This document shows positions 1 to 5,787 of a stretch of 6,551 bases of DNA, piece after piece. The notes under the pieces are model-generated. The model searched no databases and had not been told where the DNA came from. It worked only from the letters and a program-made list of their open reading frames with translations. A program made the position numbers and the translations under genes. Numbering within the stretch: the first letter of the stretch is position 1; each line of letters starts with the position of its first letter. Location of the stretch: NCBI GenBank assembly GCA_017466005.1, contig JAFTUZ010000109.1, forward strand, positions 1-6,551. The letters are read 5' to 3'. This DNA is from Clostridia bacterium (GTDB lineage: Bacteria > Bacillota_A > Clostridia > Christensenellales > UBA1242).

Positions 1-707
1 AAAGGTTGGAGTATATTACAACAATGGAATATATTCATAAGTTTGCAAAAAAAGGTTGCAAAATTTTAGAAATTGGTGCTGGTACTGGCGTTTATTCTAT
101 AAAACTTGCAAAAGAAGGATATGATGTAACCGCTGTTGAACTTGTGGAAAGTAATTTACAGATTATGAAACAAAATTCTAAAGGTATAAATAATATTAAA
201 TGCTTGCAAGGCGATGTTCTTGATTTATCTAAATTTAAAGATTGTGAATTTGATATTGTATTAAATCTTGGTCCAATGTATCATTTATACACTCAAAAAG
301 ACAGAGATTTAGCAATAAAAGAAAGTTTAAGGGTATGTAAGAAAAATGGAATTTGTATGTTTGCGTACATAACACAAAGTTCTACCGTTTGGTATGTGGG
401 TGTAAAAAAGAATAATATGGAAAGCGTTGAACAGAATTTGAATAAAAATGGTAAATTAAAAAATGCTCCAGAACTATTATTTGCTTTATATGATATAGAA
501 GAATTTGATAAGCAATTTGTAAAAAGCAATACAAAACATTTACATACAGTGGCAACAGATAGTATAGCACCATTATTAAGTGATAGATTTGATAGTATAA
601 GTGACGAAAATTATGCTAGTTTTGTAAAATGGCACTTAAAAACTTGCGAAAATAAAGATTTACTAGGATTATCTTGCCATAATCTATATATATGTAAAAA
701 GTTATAA
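1..707 (+). CDS. Class I SAM-dependent methyltransferase, 5'-truncated by window edge
   Basis: This is a small-molecule or macromolecule methyltransferase of the Rossmann-fold class I type; the substrate cannot be told from sequence. The reading frame (codons from position 3) is open to the window edge. Motif I, ILEIGAGTGVYS, which binds the SAM adenosyl/methionine part, is encoded at about 63-98. It is followed by an acidic strand-2 end (VTAVEL), a LQGDVLDL motif III-like segment, and NLGPMYHLY plus a LRVCKKNGICMFAY post-motif region. A TTG at 6 could serve as a start, but homologues known to me carry about 40 more residues before the TTMEYIHK helix, so the real start is probably upstream of the window. 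No membrane segment is seen. The C-terminus (after about residue 130) is the variable substrate-specific part. A terminator follows about 30 bp after the stop, so the gene ends its transcription unit. The family call is firm; the specific function is unknown. Confidence 0.85.
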   Translation, partial: RLEYITTMEYIHKFAKKGCKILEIGAGTGVYSIKLAKEGYDVTAVELVESNLQIMKQNSKGINNIKCLQGDVLDLSKFKDCEFDIVLNLGPMYHLYTQKDRDLAIKESLRVCKKNGICMFAYITQSSTVWYVGVKKNNMESVEQNLNKNGKLKNAPELLFALYDIEEFDKQFVKSNTKHLHTVATDSIAPLLSDRFDSISDENYASFVKWHLKTCENKDLLGLSCHNLYICKKL

Positions 708-738
708 ACGGCAAGTTTTAGCAATTAATAAAAAGTTT

Positions 739-772
739 TAAAAATGATAGGGGAATATCCTATTATTTTTTT
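739..772 (+). terminator. Rho-independent terminator after the methyltransferase gene
   Basis: ATAGG (747-751) pairs with CCTAT (759-763) around a 7-nt loop. The stem extends outward through one G·U pair into A-T pairs (AAAAAT against ATTTTT) and runs straight into a T tract ending at 772. The A-tract/T-tract flanks could also allow weak function on the other strand, but no minus-strand gene needs it. Confidence 0.7.
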
Positions 773-782
773 ATGGACAAGC
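773..782 (+). promoter_or_regulatory. Candidate SpoIIID binding site upstream of sigK
   Basis: ATGGACAAGC matches the published SpoIIID consensus WWRRACARNY at every position. It ends 56 bp before the sigK start and about 20 bp before a weak sigma-E-like -10 (CATATTTT, 802-809). In Bacillus subtilis, SpoIIID together with sigma-E activates sigK. The consensus is short and degenerate, so a chance match in this 130-bp gap is possible (a few per cent). Confidence 0.35.
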
Positions 783-820
783 AATTTTTTGCCCTTTAAA
801 TCATATTTTATTGAATATTA

Positions 821-830
821 AAAGGGGGGG
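821..830 (+). promoter_or_regulatory. Unusual G-tract ribosome binding site of sigK
   Basis: AAAGGGGGGG lies 8 bp before the ATG at 839 and fixes that start. It carries seven consecutive G in very A/T-rich surroundings, unlike the AAGGAG-type sites of the rubrerythrin and rarA genes here. The homopolymer could still pair with anti-Shine-Dalgarno CCUCC in several registers. Confidence 0.75.
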
Positions 831-838
831 CAAACTTA

Positions 839-1543
839 ATGATAATAGAAAGTTTTATCACCTTTATGAATAAAATTATGCTGTTTTCTTCTTATGTAGA
901 TAATGTGTCTTGTTTTCCAAAGCCTTTAAGTGCAGAAGAAGAAAAAGAGTGTATAGAAAAGTATAAGGCTGGCGATTTAGGTGCTAAAGATAAGTTGATT
1001 AGCCATAATTTAAGATTGGTGGCACACATAGTTAAAAAATATAGTAACAGCACAAAAGATGCTGATGATTTAATATCTGTTGGCGCAATAGGGCTTATAA
1101 AGGCTATAAACACATACTCACCACAAAAAGGTACACAATTATCTACGTATGCGGCAAGGTGTATAGAAAATGAAATTTTAATGTTGTTTAGAGTTAATAA
1201 AAAGCATCAAGGCTCTATTTCGTTAGATGAAACTTTAAGTGTAGAAAAAGATGGTAATGATATTACGCTTTCAGACTTGGTAACCGATGTAGAGCCAGAT
1301 GTTATGGAACAAGTTGAAACTAATATATTAACAGAAAAGTTGCTTGAACTAATAAAATCTTCATTATCAGCAAGGGAATATAAAATATTGTCTTTGCGTT
1401 ATGGTATAGGTGGTACAATTCCATACACCCAGCGAGAAGTGGCAAAAAAATTAGGAATTTCTCGTTCTTATATATCTAGATTAGAAAAGAAAGCGCTTTT
1501 AACGGTAAGGGAAAAAATAAACGAACAGAAGCTATTTTTTTAA
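839..1543 (+). CDS. sigK: RNA polymerase sporulation sigma factor SigK (pro-sigma-K form)
   Basis: Late mother-cell sigma factor that directs core RNA polymerase to coat and spore-maturation promoters. The 234-residue product matches the SigK family in length and landmarks. After a hydrophobic N-terminus (residues 1-26) comes the SigK-type FPKPLSAEEE (26-35). Region 2 (about 52-120) contains HNLRLVAHIVKKY, DADDLISVGAIGLIKA and the promoter -10 contact segment STYAARCIENEILM. Region 4 (about 163-228) has the helix-turn-helix TQREVAKKLGISRSYISRLEK (197-217). Wording around FPKPLS and ENEILM favours SigK over its paralogue SigE. The N-terminus resembles the Bacillus pro-sequence that is removed by SpoIVFB; Clostridioides difficile SigK lacks one. 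No skin-type insertion breaks the gene. A SpoIIID-like site upstream and the G-rich RBS support start 839. The gene stands alone between a terminator and the rnpB promoter. Confidence 0.93.
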   Translation: MIIESFITFMNKIMLFSSYVDNVSCFPKPLSAEEEKECIEKYKAGDLGAKDKLISHNLRLVAHIVKKYSNSTKDADDLISVGAIGLIKAINTYSPQKGTQLSTYAARCIENEILMLFRVNKKHQGSISLDETLSVEKDGNDITLSDLVTDVEPDVMEQVETNILTEKLLELIKSSLSAREYKILSLRYGIGGTIPYTQREVAKKLGISRSYISRLEKKALLTVREKINEQKLFF

Positions 1544-1588
1544 TAAAATAATATTTATATTTAAGCAATTTTAACATAAGATAAGTAT

Positions 1589-1633
1589 GTGTAAATTTAT
1601 TTAAAATGGGTATTGACAAATTTACACTTTTTT
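1589..1633 (+). terminator. Possible A/T-rich terminator of sigK overlapping the rnpB promoter
   Basis: GTGTAAATTT (1589-1598) and AAATTTACAC (1618-1627) form a perfect 10-bp inverted repeat with a 19-nt loop, followed by six T (1628-1633). The position fits a sigK terminator. However, the stem has only two G-C pairs, and its right arm covers the end of the rnpB -35 box and the spacer. It could instead be an operator, or chance in A/T-rich DNA. Confidence 0.35.
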
Positions 1634-1641
1634 GCTATAAT
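1613..1641 (+). promoter_or_regulatory. Consensus sigma-A promoter of rnpB
   Basis: TTGACA (1613-1618), a 17-bp spacer and TATAAT (1636-1641) are all exact consensus. A TG at 1633-1634 gives an extended -10. Transcription is expected to start near 1648, exactly where the first strand of RNase P helix P1 begins, as expected for a strong constitutive stable-RNA promoter. Confidence 0.92.
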
Positions 1642-1647
1642 AACAAT

Positions 1648-2057
1648 GTAGCTAGTTAGACGGTCGAATTTTTCGCAAGAAAAATTAGGAAAGTCCGAGC
1701 ACAACAGGGCAGGGTGCAAGATAACGTCTTGTGGAGGTGACTCCAAGGATAGTGCAACAGAAATGAACCGCTGTGTTATTTGTCTATTTTTGTGTTTTTT
1801 GATAATGGTTTATCAATCTTTATCTTACCTCCTATTTTTTCACAAAAACCAACACAGTAAGGGTGGAAAGGTGGTGTAAGAGACCACCGGAACCAAGGAG
1901 ACTTGGTTTGCTCTGTAAACCCCACCTTGTGCAAGATAAGGAAGCCTAACGAGTTGCCCGCTCGCTTCCGACATGCATCGCTTGAGCATATTGGCAACAA
2001 TATGCCTAGATAGATGACCGTCCCAGACAGAACTCGGCTTATAGACTAGGCTACCCT
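1648..2057 (+). ncRNA. rnpB: RNase P RNA, bacterial type A, with expanded P12 arm
   Basis: Catalytic RNA of RNase P, which removes 5' leaders from pre-tRNA together with the RnpA protein. P1 pairs GTAGC/TAGTT (from 1648) with GACTAGGCTAC (2044-2054). The universal core is present: AGGAAAGTCCGAGC (1687-1700, P4 5' strand), AGTGCAACAGAAA (1751-1763), TGTAAACCCCACC (about 1915), TAGATAGATGACCGTCC (about 2007-2023) and ACAGAACTCGGCTTAT (2027-2042, P4 3' strand). Type A is shown by P16 (GGAAG 1940 / CTTCC 1965), P17 (CGAG/CTCG) and loop L17 GCCC (1956-1959) facing GGGC (1707-1710) as P6. P13 (GGTGGT/ACCACC) and P14 (AACCAAG/CTTGGTT) are also visible. Type A fits Clostridia and excludes Bacillus-like type B. 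P12 (1771-1857) is far longer than usual. The exact 3' end is inferred. Confidence 0.95.
1771..1857 (+). other. Extended P12 arm of RNase P RNA
   Basis: Nested pairings make one long arm. The base is CTGTGTT (1771-1777) with AACACAG (1851-1857). The middle is TTTTTGTG (1787-1794) with CACAAAAA (1841-1848). An inner hairpin TTGATAA-TGGT-TTATCAA (1799-1816) follows, then an unpaired pyrimidine-rich stretch (1817-1840) containing ACCTCCT. P12 is the most size-variable helix of the family, so the position is tolerant to insertion. The arm is about 87 nt, while the Escherichia coli equivalent is roughly 30-40 nt. Confidence 0.75.
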
Positions 2058-2060
2058 ATA

Positions 2061-2092
2061 AGAGTCAAGATTTCCCGCTTGGCTCTTTTTTT
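2061..2092 (+). terminator. Rho-independent terminator of rnpB
   Basis: AGAGTCAAG (2061-2069) pairs with CTTGGCTCT (2078-2086) with one G·U pair and an 8-nt loop, then a seven-T tract (2086-2092). It lies a few bases after the mature 3' end of RNase P RNA and just before the next gene. Confidence 0.9.
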
Positions 2093-2109
2093 GTTTTATA
2101 AATAATTTT

Positions 2110-3831
2110 TTGGCAAAAATATTTGCTATGATATCTATATTATTTTTAAGTGGTGCGGTTTTAATATTGTGGATTTGGTTAATTAGTTTTAATTTAAAAC
2201 ACAAGCCTAAAATATATAAAAATTATAAAAATTTAAAACCTAAAGTTATAAATAGTTTGAGTAGAAGAATGTTACTTTTTACAAACACTAACTTTAATTT
2301 TTACTTATTTAATAGGTTGGGGTTGGTTATAAAAACTAAACAAAACCAACAGTTAAGAATGTATTTTTGTGATGATAATTTTAGCTTACAAGAACCTTTT
2401 GAGTATTATATTACAAATTATGTATTATGCACAAAACATAGCATTAAAAACACCAAACTATTCGTAAAATGGGGAATAAATAGTTTATTAGTTCAGTATT
2501 ATGCGTTGCATACTACCTATATAAATTTAAAAATTGATAGGCAAAATGTTAATTATTATTTGTTGGAAAATAAAATTAAGTTTGTGTTTAATAATATTTT
2601 TTTTGAGTTAGAAATAAACAATGAATTTAAAATATTACAACATAAAGATTTTTTGATTTTAAAATTAAAACTTTATTCGGGTAGTAATAATTTTGAAATA
2701 AAATTTAGTAAAATTAATGGAAATAAATTAATGTTAAAACAATTAATAAATAAAGAAAAAAAGTTATGGGCATATTGTGATATTAAAAAATTTGATAATA
2801 AGCCGAATTTTAAAAACTTAAAATCAAAGGAAAATTTGCAAACTAAATATGCTATGCAATGTATAGAAAAATGTTGTAACCAATATAGCCTAATTACAGA
2901 AGATATCTTTTTAAAATCTATGGATTTTGTTAATTATAAATTAACTATTAAAAATAGTGTGATTATAAATTTATCAAAATTAGGTTTTAGCAAGTTTTGT
3001 AGTTGTACTATAAAAAAGGATTATATCTATTTAAAAGATGTGCTAACTGGAAATTTTGCAAAAATTAAAATTGTAGGTGAATATAATGCTTGCAAACTTA
3101 ATTGCTTTTGGGGATATATGTGTTTGGTGGTAAAAACACAAAATTTATGTGTTTTAGAGTATATGCCTTTTGAACTTGATTTTGTTAATTTAGTTGCCAA
3201 AACAACTATAAAAACTAATAGCGTTAGTTGGTATAATAAAATAAATATAAATGAAAGTGTTTTGTATAATACGGTATTTTGTAATTTAAATAGATTTATT
3301 TTAATGGGACAAGTAAATAATATAGATAAAATATTAAAAAATTTAATATTAGAAAATTTAAATCCTAAAAACCAGTTTGAAATACTTAATTGTATATTAT
3401 CTTTAATAAAAGTAACAGAAAATGCTAGTTTATTAAATAACACCCGTATATCTAAATTATTAATTAAAAACTTGCTTGGTATTAAAAGTTTAGATTATAA
3501 AACTTATTGTTATATTAAAAAAATAATGCCTTTTTTAAAAAATGTAAAAATAAAAAAACATTATTTTAATTTATTAAATAGCAAACTTGAATTAAAAAAT
3601 GAATGTTTTGAATATTGGTTTGTAGAATTTTTTGGCATAAATTTGCTAGATAATGGTTTGCGTTTTATGCCTAATGGAGAAATAAATAATTTAGAACTTA
3701 AGTTTTTGTTAAAAAACTCTAATATAAATATTGTTTTAGATAATGGTAGAAATGTTGTACTTAATGATGTAAAAATGTTAGGTTTTAACTATTTTGTATT
3801 AGAGCCTAATATGAATATTGTATATAATTAA
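2110..3831 (+). CDS. Uncharacterised 573-residue protein with N-terminal membrane anchor
   Basis: I do not recognise this protein. An open frame of 573 codons in such A/T-rich DNA is well beyond chance. One hydrophobic segment spans residues 7-27 (ISILFLSGAVLILWIWLIS). A strongly basic stretch (KHKPKIYKNYKNLKPK) follows it, suggesting the bulk stays cytoplasmic by the positive-inside rule. Residues about 55-365 alternate short hydrophobic and polar runs like beta strands. Residues about 385-500 look helical, and the end (about 505-573) looks like strands again. The protein is rich in Lys, Asn, Ile and Leu and has about 16 cysteines in scattered CC, CxC and single positions. The beta/helical/beta order faintly recalls GH94/GH36-type phosphorylases, but no catalytic motif is seen. 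Start is uncertain: TTG 2110 and ATG 2128 both lack a clear Shine-Dalgarno. Base composition is even more A/T-rich than in the neighbours. Confidence 0.75.
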   Translation: MAKIFAMISILFLSGAVLILWIWLISFNLKHKPKIYKNYKNLKPKVINSLSRRMLLFTNTNFNFYLFNRLGLVIKTKQNQQLRMYFCDDNFSLQEPFEYYITNYVLCTKHSIKNTKLFVKWGINSLLVQYYALHTTYINLKIDRQNVNYYLLENKIKFVFNNIFFELEINNEFKILQHKDFLILKLKLYSGSNNFEIKFSKINGNKLMLKQLINKEKKLWAYCDIKKFDNKPNFKNLKSKENLQTKYAMQCIEKCCNQYSLITEDIFLKSMDFVNYKLTIKNSVIINLSKLGFSKFCSCTIKKDYIYLKDVLTGNFAKIKIVGEYNACKLNCFWGYMCLVVKTQNLCVLEYMPFELDFVNLVAKTTIKTNSVSWYNKININESVLYNTVFCNLNRFILMGQVNNIDKILKNLILENLNPKNQFEILNCILSLIKVTENASLLNNTRISKLLIKNLLGIKSLDYKTYCYIKKIMPFLKNVKIKKHYFNLLNSKLELKNECFEYWFVEFFGINLLDNGLRFMPNGEINNLELKFLLKNSNINIVLDNGRNVVLNDVKMLGFNYFVLEPNMNIVYN

Positions 3832-3839
3832 GAAAAAGT

Positions 3840-3867
3840 TTGATTATTTTTAAAAATGTGATATAAT
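3840..3867 (+). promoter_or_regulatory. Sigma-A promoter of rarA
   Basis: TTGATT (3840-3845), a 16-bp spacer and TATAAT (3862-3867) with TG at 3859-3860 give an extended -10. A Shine-Dalgarno AAAGGAA (3878-3884) follows, 7 bp before the ATG at 3892. Confidence 0.75.
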
Positions 3868-3891
3868 AGAAAAACTAAAAGGAAAAAGAAG

Positions 3892-4467
3892 ATGGATTTA
3901 TTTTCAGGGAACACTAAAAAAAATGCGCCATTAGCAGAAAGAATGCGACCAGAAACACTAGATGAATTTATTGGCCAAGAGCATATAGTTTATAAAGATA
4001 GTTTATTATCAAGAGCAATTAAAACTGATATGCTGGGTAGTTGTATATTTTGGGGGCCACCGGGAACAGGTAAAACAACACTTGCTAATATTATAAGTAA
4101 TACCTCTAATTGCCAGAGTGTAAAACTTAATGCAGTTTCTAGTGGGGTTGCCGATGCTAAACAAGTAATAGAAAAAGCAATGGCAGATTTTCAACTTTAT
4201 GGTAGAAAAACATATTTACTTTTAGACGAATGTCATAGGTGGAATAAAGCACAAAGTGATTCTGTTTTATCAGCAATAGAAGAAGGTTGTATTATTTTTA
4301 TAGGTTCTACAACCGAAAATCCTTTTGTTAATATGACACGTGCTATTGTATCTAGGTGCCGAGTGTTTGAATTTAAGGCATTAAAAGATAAAGATATAGC
4401 AAACGCGTTAGAACGTGCGGTTTTGTCGGAAAAAGGTTTGGGTAAATTACCAGTTGTTTTAAAATAA
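3892..4467 (+). CDS. rarA: RarA N-terminal fragment: AAA+ ATPase core (191 residues)
   Basis: If translated to the TAA, this fragment keeps the nucleotide-binding core. It has the family opening PLAERMRPETLDEFIGQEH (13-31), Walker A GPPGTGKTT (55-63) and Walker B LLLDECHRWNK (109-119; the usual form is DEIHRFNK, so Cys and Trp replace Ile and Phe). Sensor 1 is GSTTENP (138-144) and the arginine-finger segment SRCRVF is at 154-159. It lacks the lid with sensor 2 and the C-terminal oligomerisation part, so it probably cannot form the normal tetramer or cycle ATP properly. Start ATG 3892 is supported by the RBS at 3878-3884. Confidence 0.85.
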   Translation: MDLFSGNTKKNAPLAERMRPETLDEFIGQEHIVYKDSLLSRAIKTDMLGSCIFWGPPGTGKTTLANIISNTSNCQSVKLNAVSSGVADAKQVIEKAMADFQLYGRKTYLLLDECHRWNKAQSDSVLSAIEEGCIIFIGSTTENPFVNMTRAIVSRCRVFEFKALKDKDIANALERAVLSEKGLGKLPVVLK

Positions 4468-4506
4468 GAGGCAAAAGAGCATTATGTTTGGGCAAGTGCA
4501 GGAGAT

Positions 4507-5160
4507 TTGCGAACGGCCCTTAACGCATTAGAGTTGGCTGTAAGAACAACACCTATGGATAAAAAGGGTAATATTGTAATAGATAAAACTGTTGCAGAAC
4601 AATCTATACAATCTAAAGCAATGAGTATAGATGAAGAAATGTATTATGATATGTTAAGTGCTTTTTGTAAAAGTTTGCGTGGTAGTGATGCCGAGGCGGC
4701 ACTTTATTGGGCAAATAGGCTTATGGAAGCAGGGTGCGACCCTTTGCTTATATCTCGCAGATTAATGGCACACGCTAGCGAAGATGTTGGTATGGCAGAT
4801 AGTAATGCTTTGCTTTTATCTGTTTGTGCACACATAGCATTAAAAAATATGGGATTGCCAGAGGGTAATATTCCTTTAACACACGCAATAATATATGTGT
4901 GTGAAGCACCAAAATCTAATAGTGTTGTTAATGCGATGTACGCAGCACAAGATGATGTTAGAAATGTAAAGGCCGATGCTGTACCTAATCATTTAAAAAA
5001 CCACCCAACATCAGATAAAAAGCAACCTTATAAATATCCACATAATTATGGCGGGTATGTAAAACAACAATATATGCCAAACGAATTAAAAGACCGTGTT
5101 TATTATGTTCCAAGTGAGAATGGTAAAGAAAAGGGCTTGATTAGAAAAAAATTTAAATAA
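4507..5160 (+). CDS. rarA: RarA C-terminal fragment: lid and oligomerisation domain
   Basis: The frame is open directly from 4468 (EAKEHYVWASAGD), so the biologically meaningful fragment begins there; TTG 4507 is only the first possible start codon. GDLRTALNALELAV carries sensor 2. It is followed by the RarA C-terminal helices (LRGSDAEAALYWANRLMEAG, then ASEDVGMAD) and the late signature QPYKYPHNYGGYVKQQYMP near the end. AGGAG at 4500-4504 lies only 2 bp before TTG 4507, too close for efficient initiation. ATGs at 4555 and 4621 have no Shine-Dalgarno. Separate production of this fragment is therefore doubtful unless ribosomes reinitiate after the TAA. Confidence 0.7.
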   Translation: MRTALNALELAVRTTPMDKKGNIVIDKTVAEQSIQSKAMSIDEEMYYDMLSAFCKSLRGSDAEAALYWANRLMEAGCDPLLISRRLMAHASEDVGMADSNALLLSVCAHIALKNMGLPEGNIPLTHAIIYVCEAPKSNSVVNAMYAAQDDVRNVKADAVPNHLKNHPTSDKKQPYKYPHNYGGYVKQQYMPNELKDRVYYVPSENGKEKGLIRKKFK

Positions 5161-5165
5161 TTTGC

Positions 5166-5195
5166 TTGTCAGTTTTTATGTTGTTATTGTATAAT
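5166..5195 (+). promoter_or_regulatory. Sigma-A promoter of the rubrerythrin gene
   Basis: TTGTCA (5166-5171), an 18-bp spacer and TATAAT (5190-5195) lie just before the gene. A Shine-Dalgarno AAGGAGAAG (5211-5219) precedes the ATG at 5224. A degenerate PerR-box-like palindrome (10 of 14 positions) covers 5189-5203, overlapping the -10. Confidence 0.8.
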
Positions 5196-5223
5196 ACTAA
5201 TATCATTATAAAGGAGAAGATTT

Positions 5224-5775
5224 ATGGAAATTAAAAAATTAGATGCTTTAAAAGGTACACAAACAGAAAAAAATTTAATGGAAGCATTTGCTGGTGAAAG
5301 TCAGGCACGTAACAAATATGATTATTTTGCTAGTGTTGCTAAAAAAGAAGGTTATGAACAAATTAGCCGTATTTTTAGTGAAACTGCTTTAAACGAAAAA
5401 GAACACGCTAAAATGTGGTTTAAATTATATCATGGATTAGGAACAACTGCAGAATGTTTGCAATGGGCTGCTGAAGGCGAAAATTATGAGTGGACTGATA
5501 TGTATGCAGGTTTTGCTGAAACTGCTGACAAAGAAGGTTTTCCAGAAATCGCTGCACTTTTCCGTGGTGTTGCTAAAATAGAAAAAGAACACGAACAAAG
5601 ATATAAAGACTTGCTTGAAAATATTAAACAAAACAAAGTGTTTGAAAAAGATGAGCCTGTAGAATGGATTTGTTTAAACTGCGGAAACCGTATTGTTTCT
5701 AAAGTTGCACCAGAAATTTGTCCGGTTTGTGCACACCCTAAAAGTTATTTTGCTTTGTCTAAAAAAGATTATTAA
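5224..5775 (+). CDS. rbr: Rubrerythrin (diiron peroxidase with C-terminal rubredoxin-like domain)
   Basis: Cytosolic non-haem iron protein that reduces hydrogen peroxide to water in anaerobes, taking electrons from rubredoxin or NAD(P)H-linked reductases. The ferritin-like four-helix domain covers residues about 10-135. Likely diiron ligands by family spacing are E25 (in GESQAR), E58 and H61 (EKEH), E86 and E89 (GENYE), and E120 and H123 (EKEH). The rubredoxin-like Fe(Cys)4 domain is at 148-176, with C150/C153 (CLNC) and C166/C169 (CPVC), followed by the typical AHPKSYF. Length 183 is close to the usual ~180-195. Start 5224 has a near-ideal RBS 5-8 bp upstream, and the gene ends with tandem TAA stops. 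It is monocistronic, between its own promoter and a strong terminator. Codon use (CGT, GAA, GCT) looks like that of a well-expressed gene. Confidence 0.96.
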   Translation: MEIKKLDALKGTQTEKNLMEAFAGESQARNKYDYFASVAKKEGYEQISRIFSETALNEKEHAKMWFKLYHGLGTTAECLQWAAEGENYEWTDMYAGFAETADKEGFPEIAALFRGVAKIEKEHEQRYKDLLENIKQNKVFEKDEPVEWICLNCGNRIVSKVAPEICPVCAHPKSYFALSKKDY

Positions 5776-5787
5776 TAATAAAAAATT

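Larger units (their letters stand above)
3892..5160 (+). pseudogene. rarA: rarA (mgsA) AAA+ ATPase locus interrupted by one in-frame TAA
   Basis: RarA/MgsA is a clamp-loader-like AAA+ ATPase that acts at stalled replication forks and single-stranded DNA gaps. The whole locus is 422 codons before the final stop, matching Bacillus subtilis RarA (about 421 residues), so nothing seems deleted. The two halves lie in the same reading frame and are separated only by TAA at 4465-4467 (codon 192), in the stretch VVLK-stop-EAKEHY. Family members have an ordinary residue there, commonly acidic. Every downstream landmark is intact, so the change is either recent inactivation, a strain polymorphism or a base-call error. 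No other gene here uses TAA as sense, so genetic-code change is not supported. The gene has its own promoter and RBS. Confidence 0.85.

Noticed and set aside
781..793. GCAATTTTTTGC small inverted repeat before sigK as a second terminator or operator.
   Set aside because: The stem is only 4-5 bp with no loop-sized gap beyond T's; too weak next to the clear terminator at 739-772.
1799..1838. Minus-strand TAGGAGG followed by TTG, as a small gene inside rnpB.
   Set aside because: It would encode only about 10 codons with poor spacing, and the region is already part of the P12 arm.
1776..2000. 74-codon open frame on the minus strand.
   Set aside because: It lies wholly inside RNase P RNA, whose conserved structure explains the sequence.
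3027..3443. 138-codon minus-strand open frame within the 573-residue gene.
   Set aside because: It is antisense to a longer coherent frame, has no RBS or promoter, and its composition is what the complement of A/T-rich coding sequence gives.
4459..4465. Slippery-looking T TTA AAA heptamer in the right phase just before the rarA stop, recalling dnaX programmed frameshifting.
   Set aside because: A -1 shift reads only about 19 codons before a stop (in CCTTAACG), and a +1 shift also stops soon. The conserved C-terminal half is in frame 0, so frameshifting cannot join the halves.
4465..4467. TAA read as an amino acid (alternative genetic code).
   Set aside because: The methyltransferase, sigK, the 573-residue gene and the rubrerythrin gene all end at natural family lengths or sensible positions on TAA, and bacterial recodings known to me use TGA or TAG.
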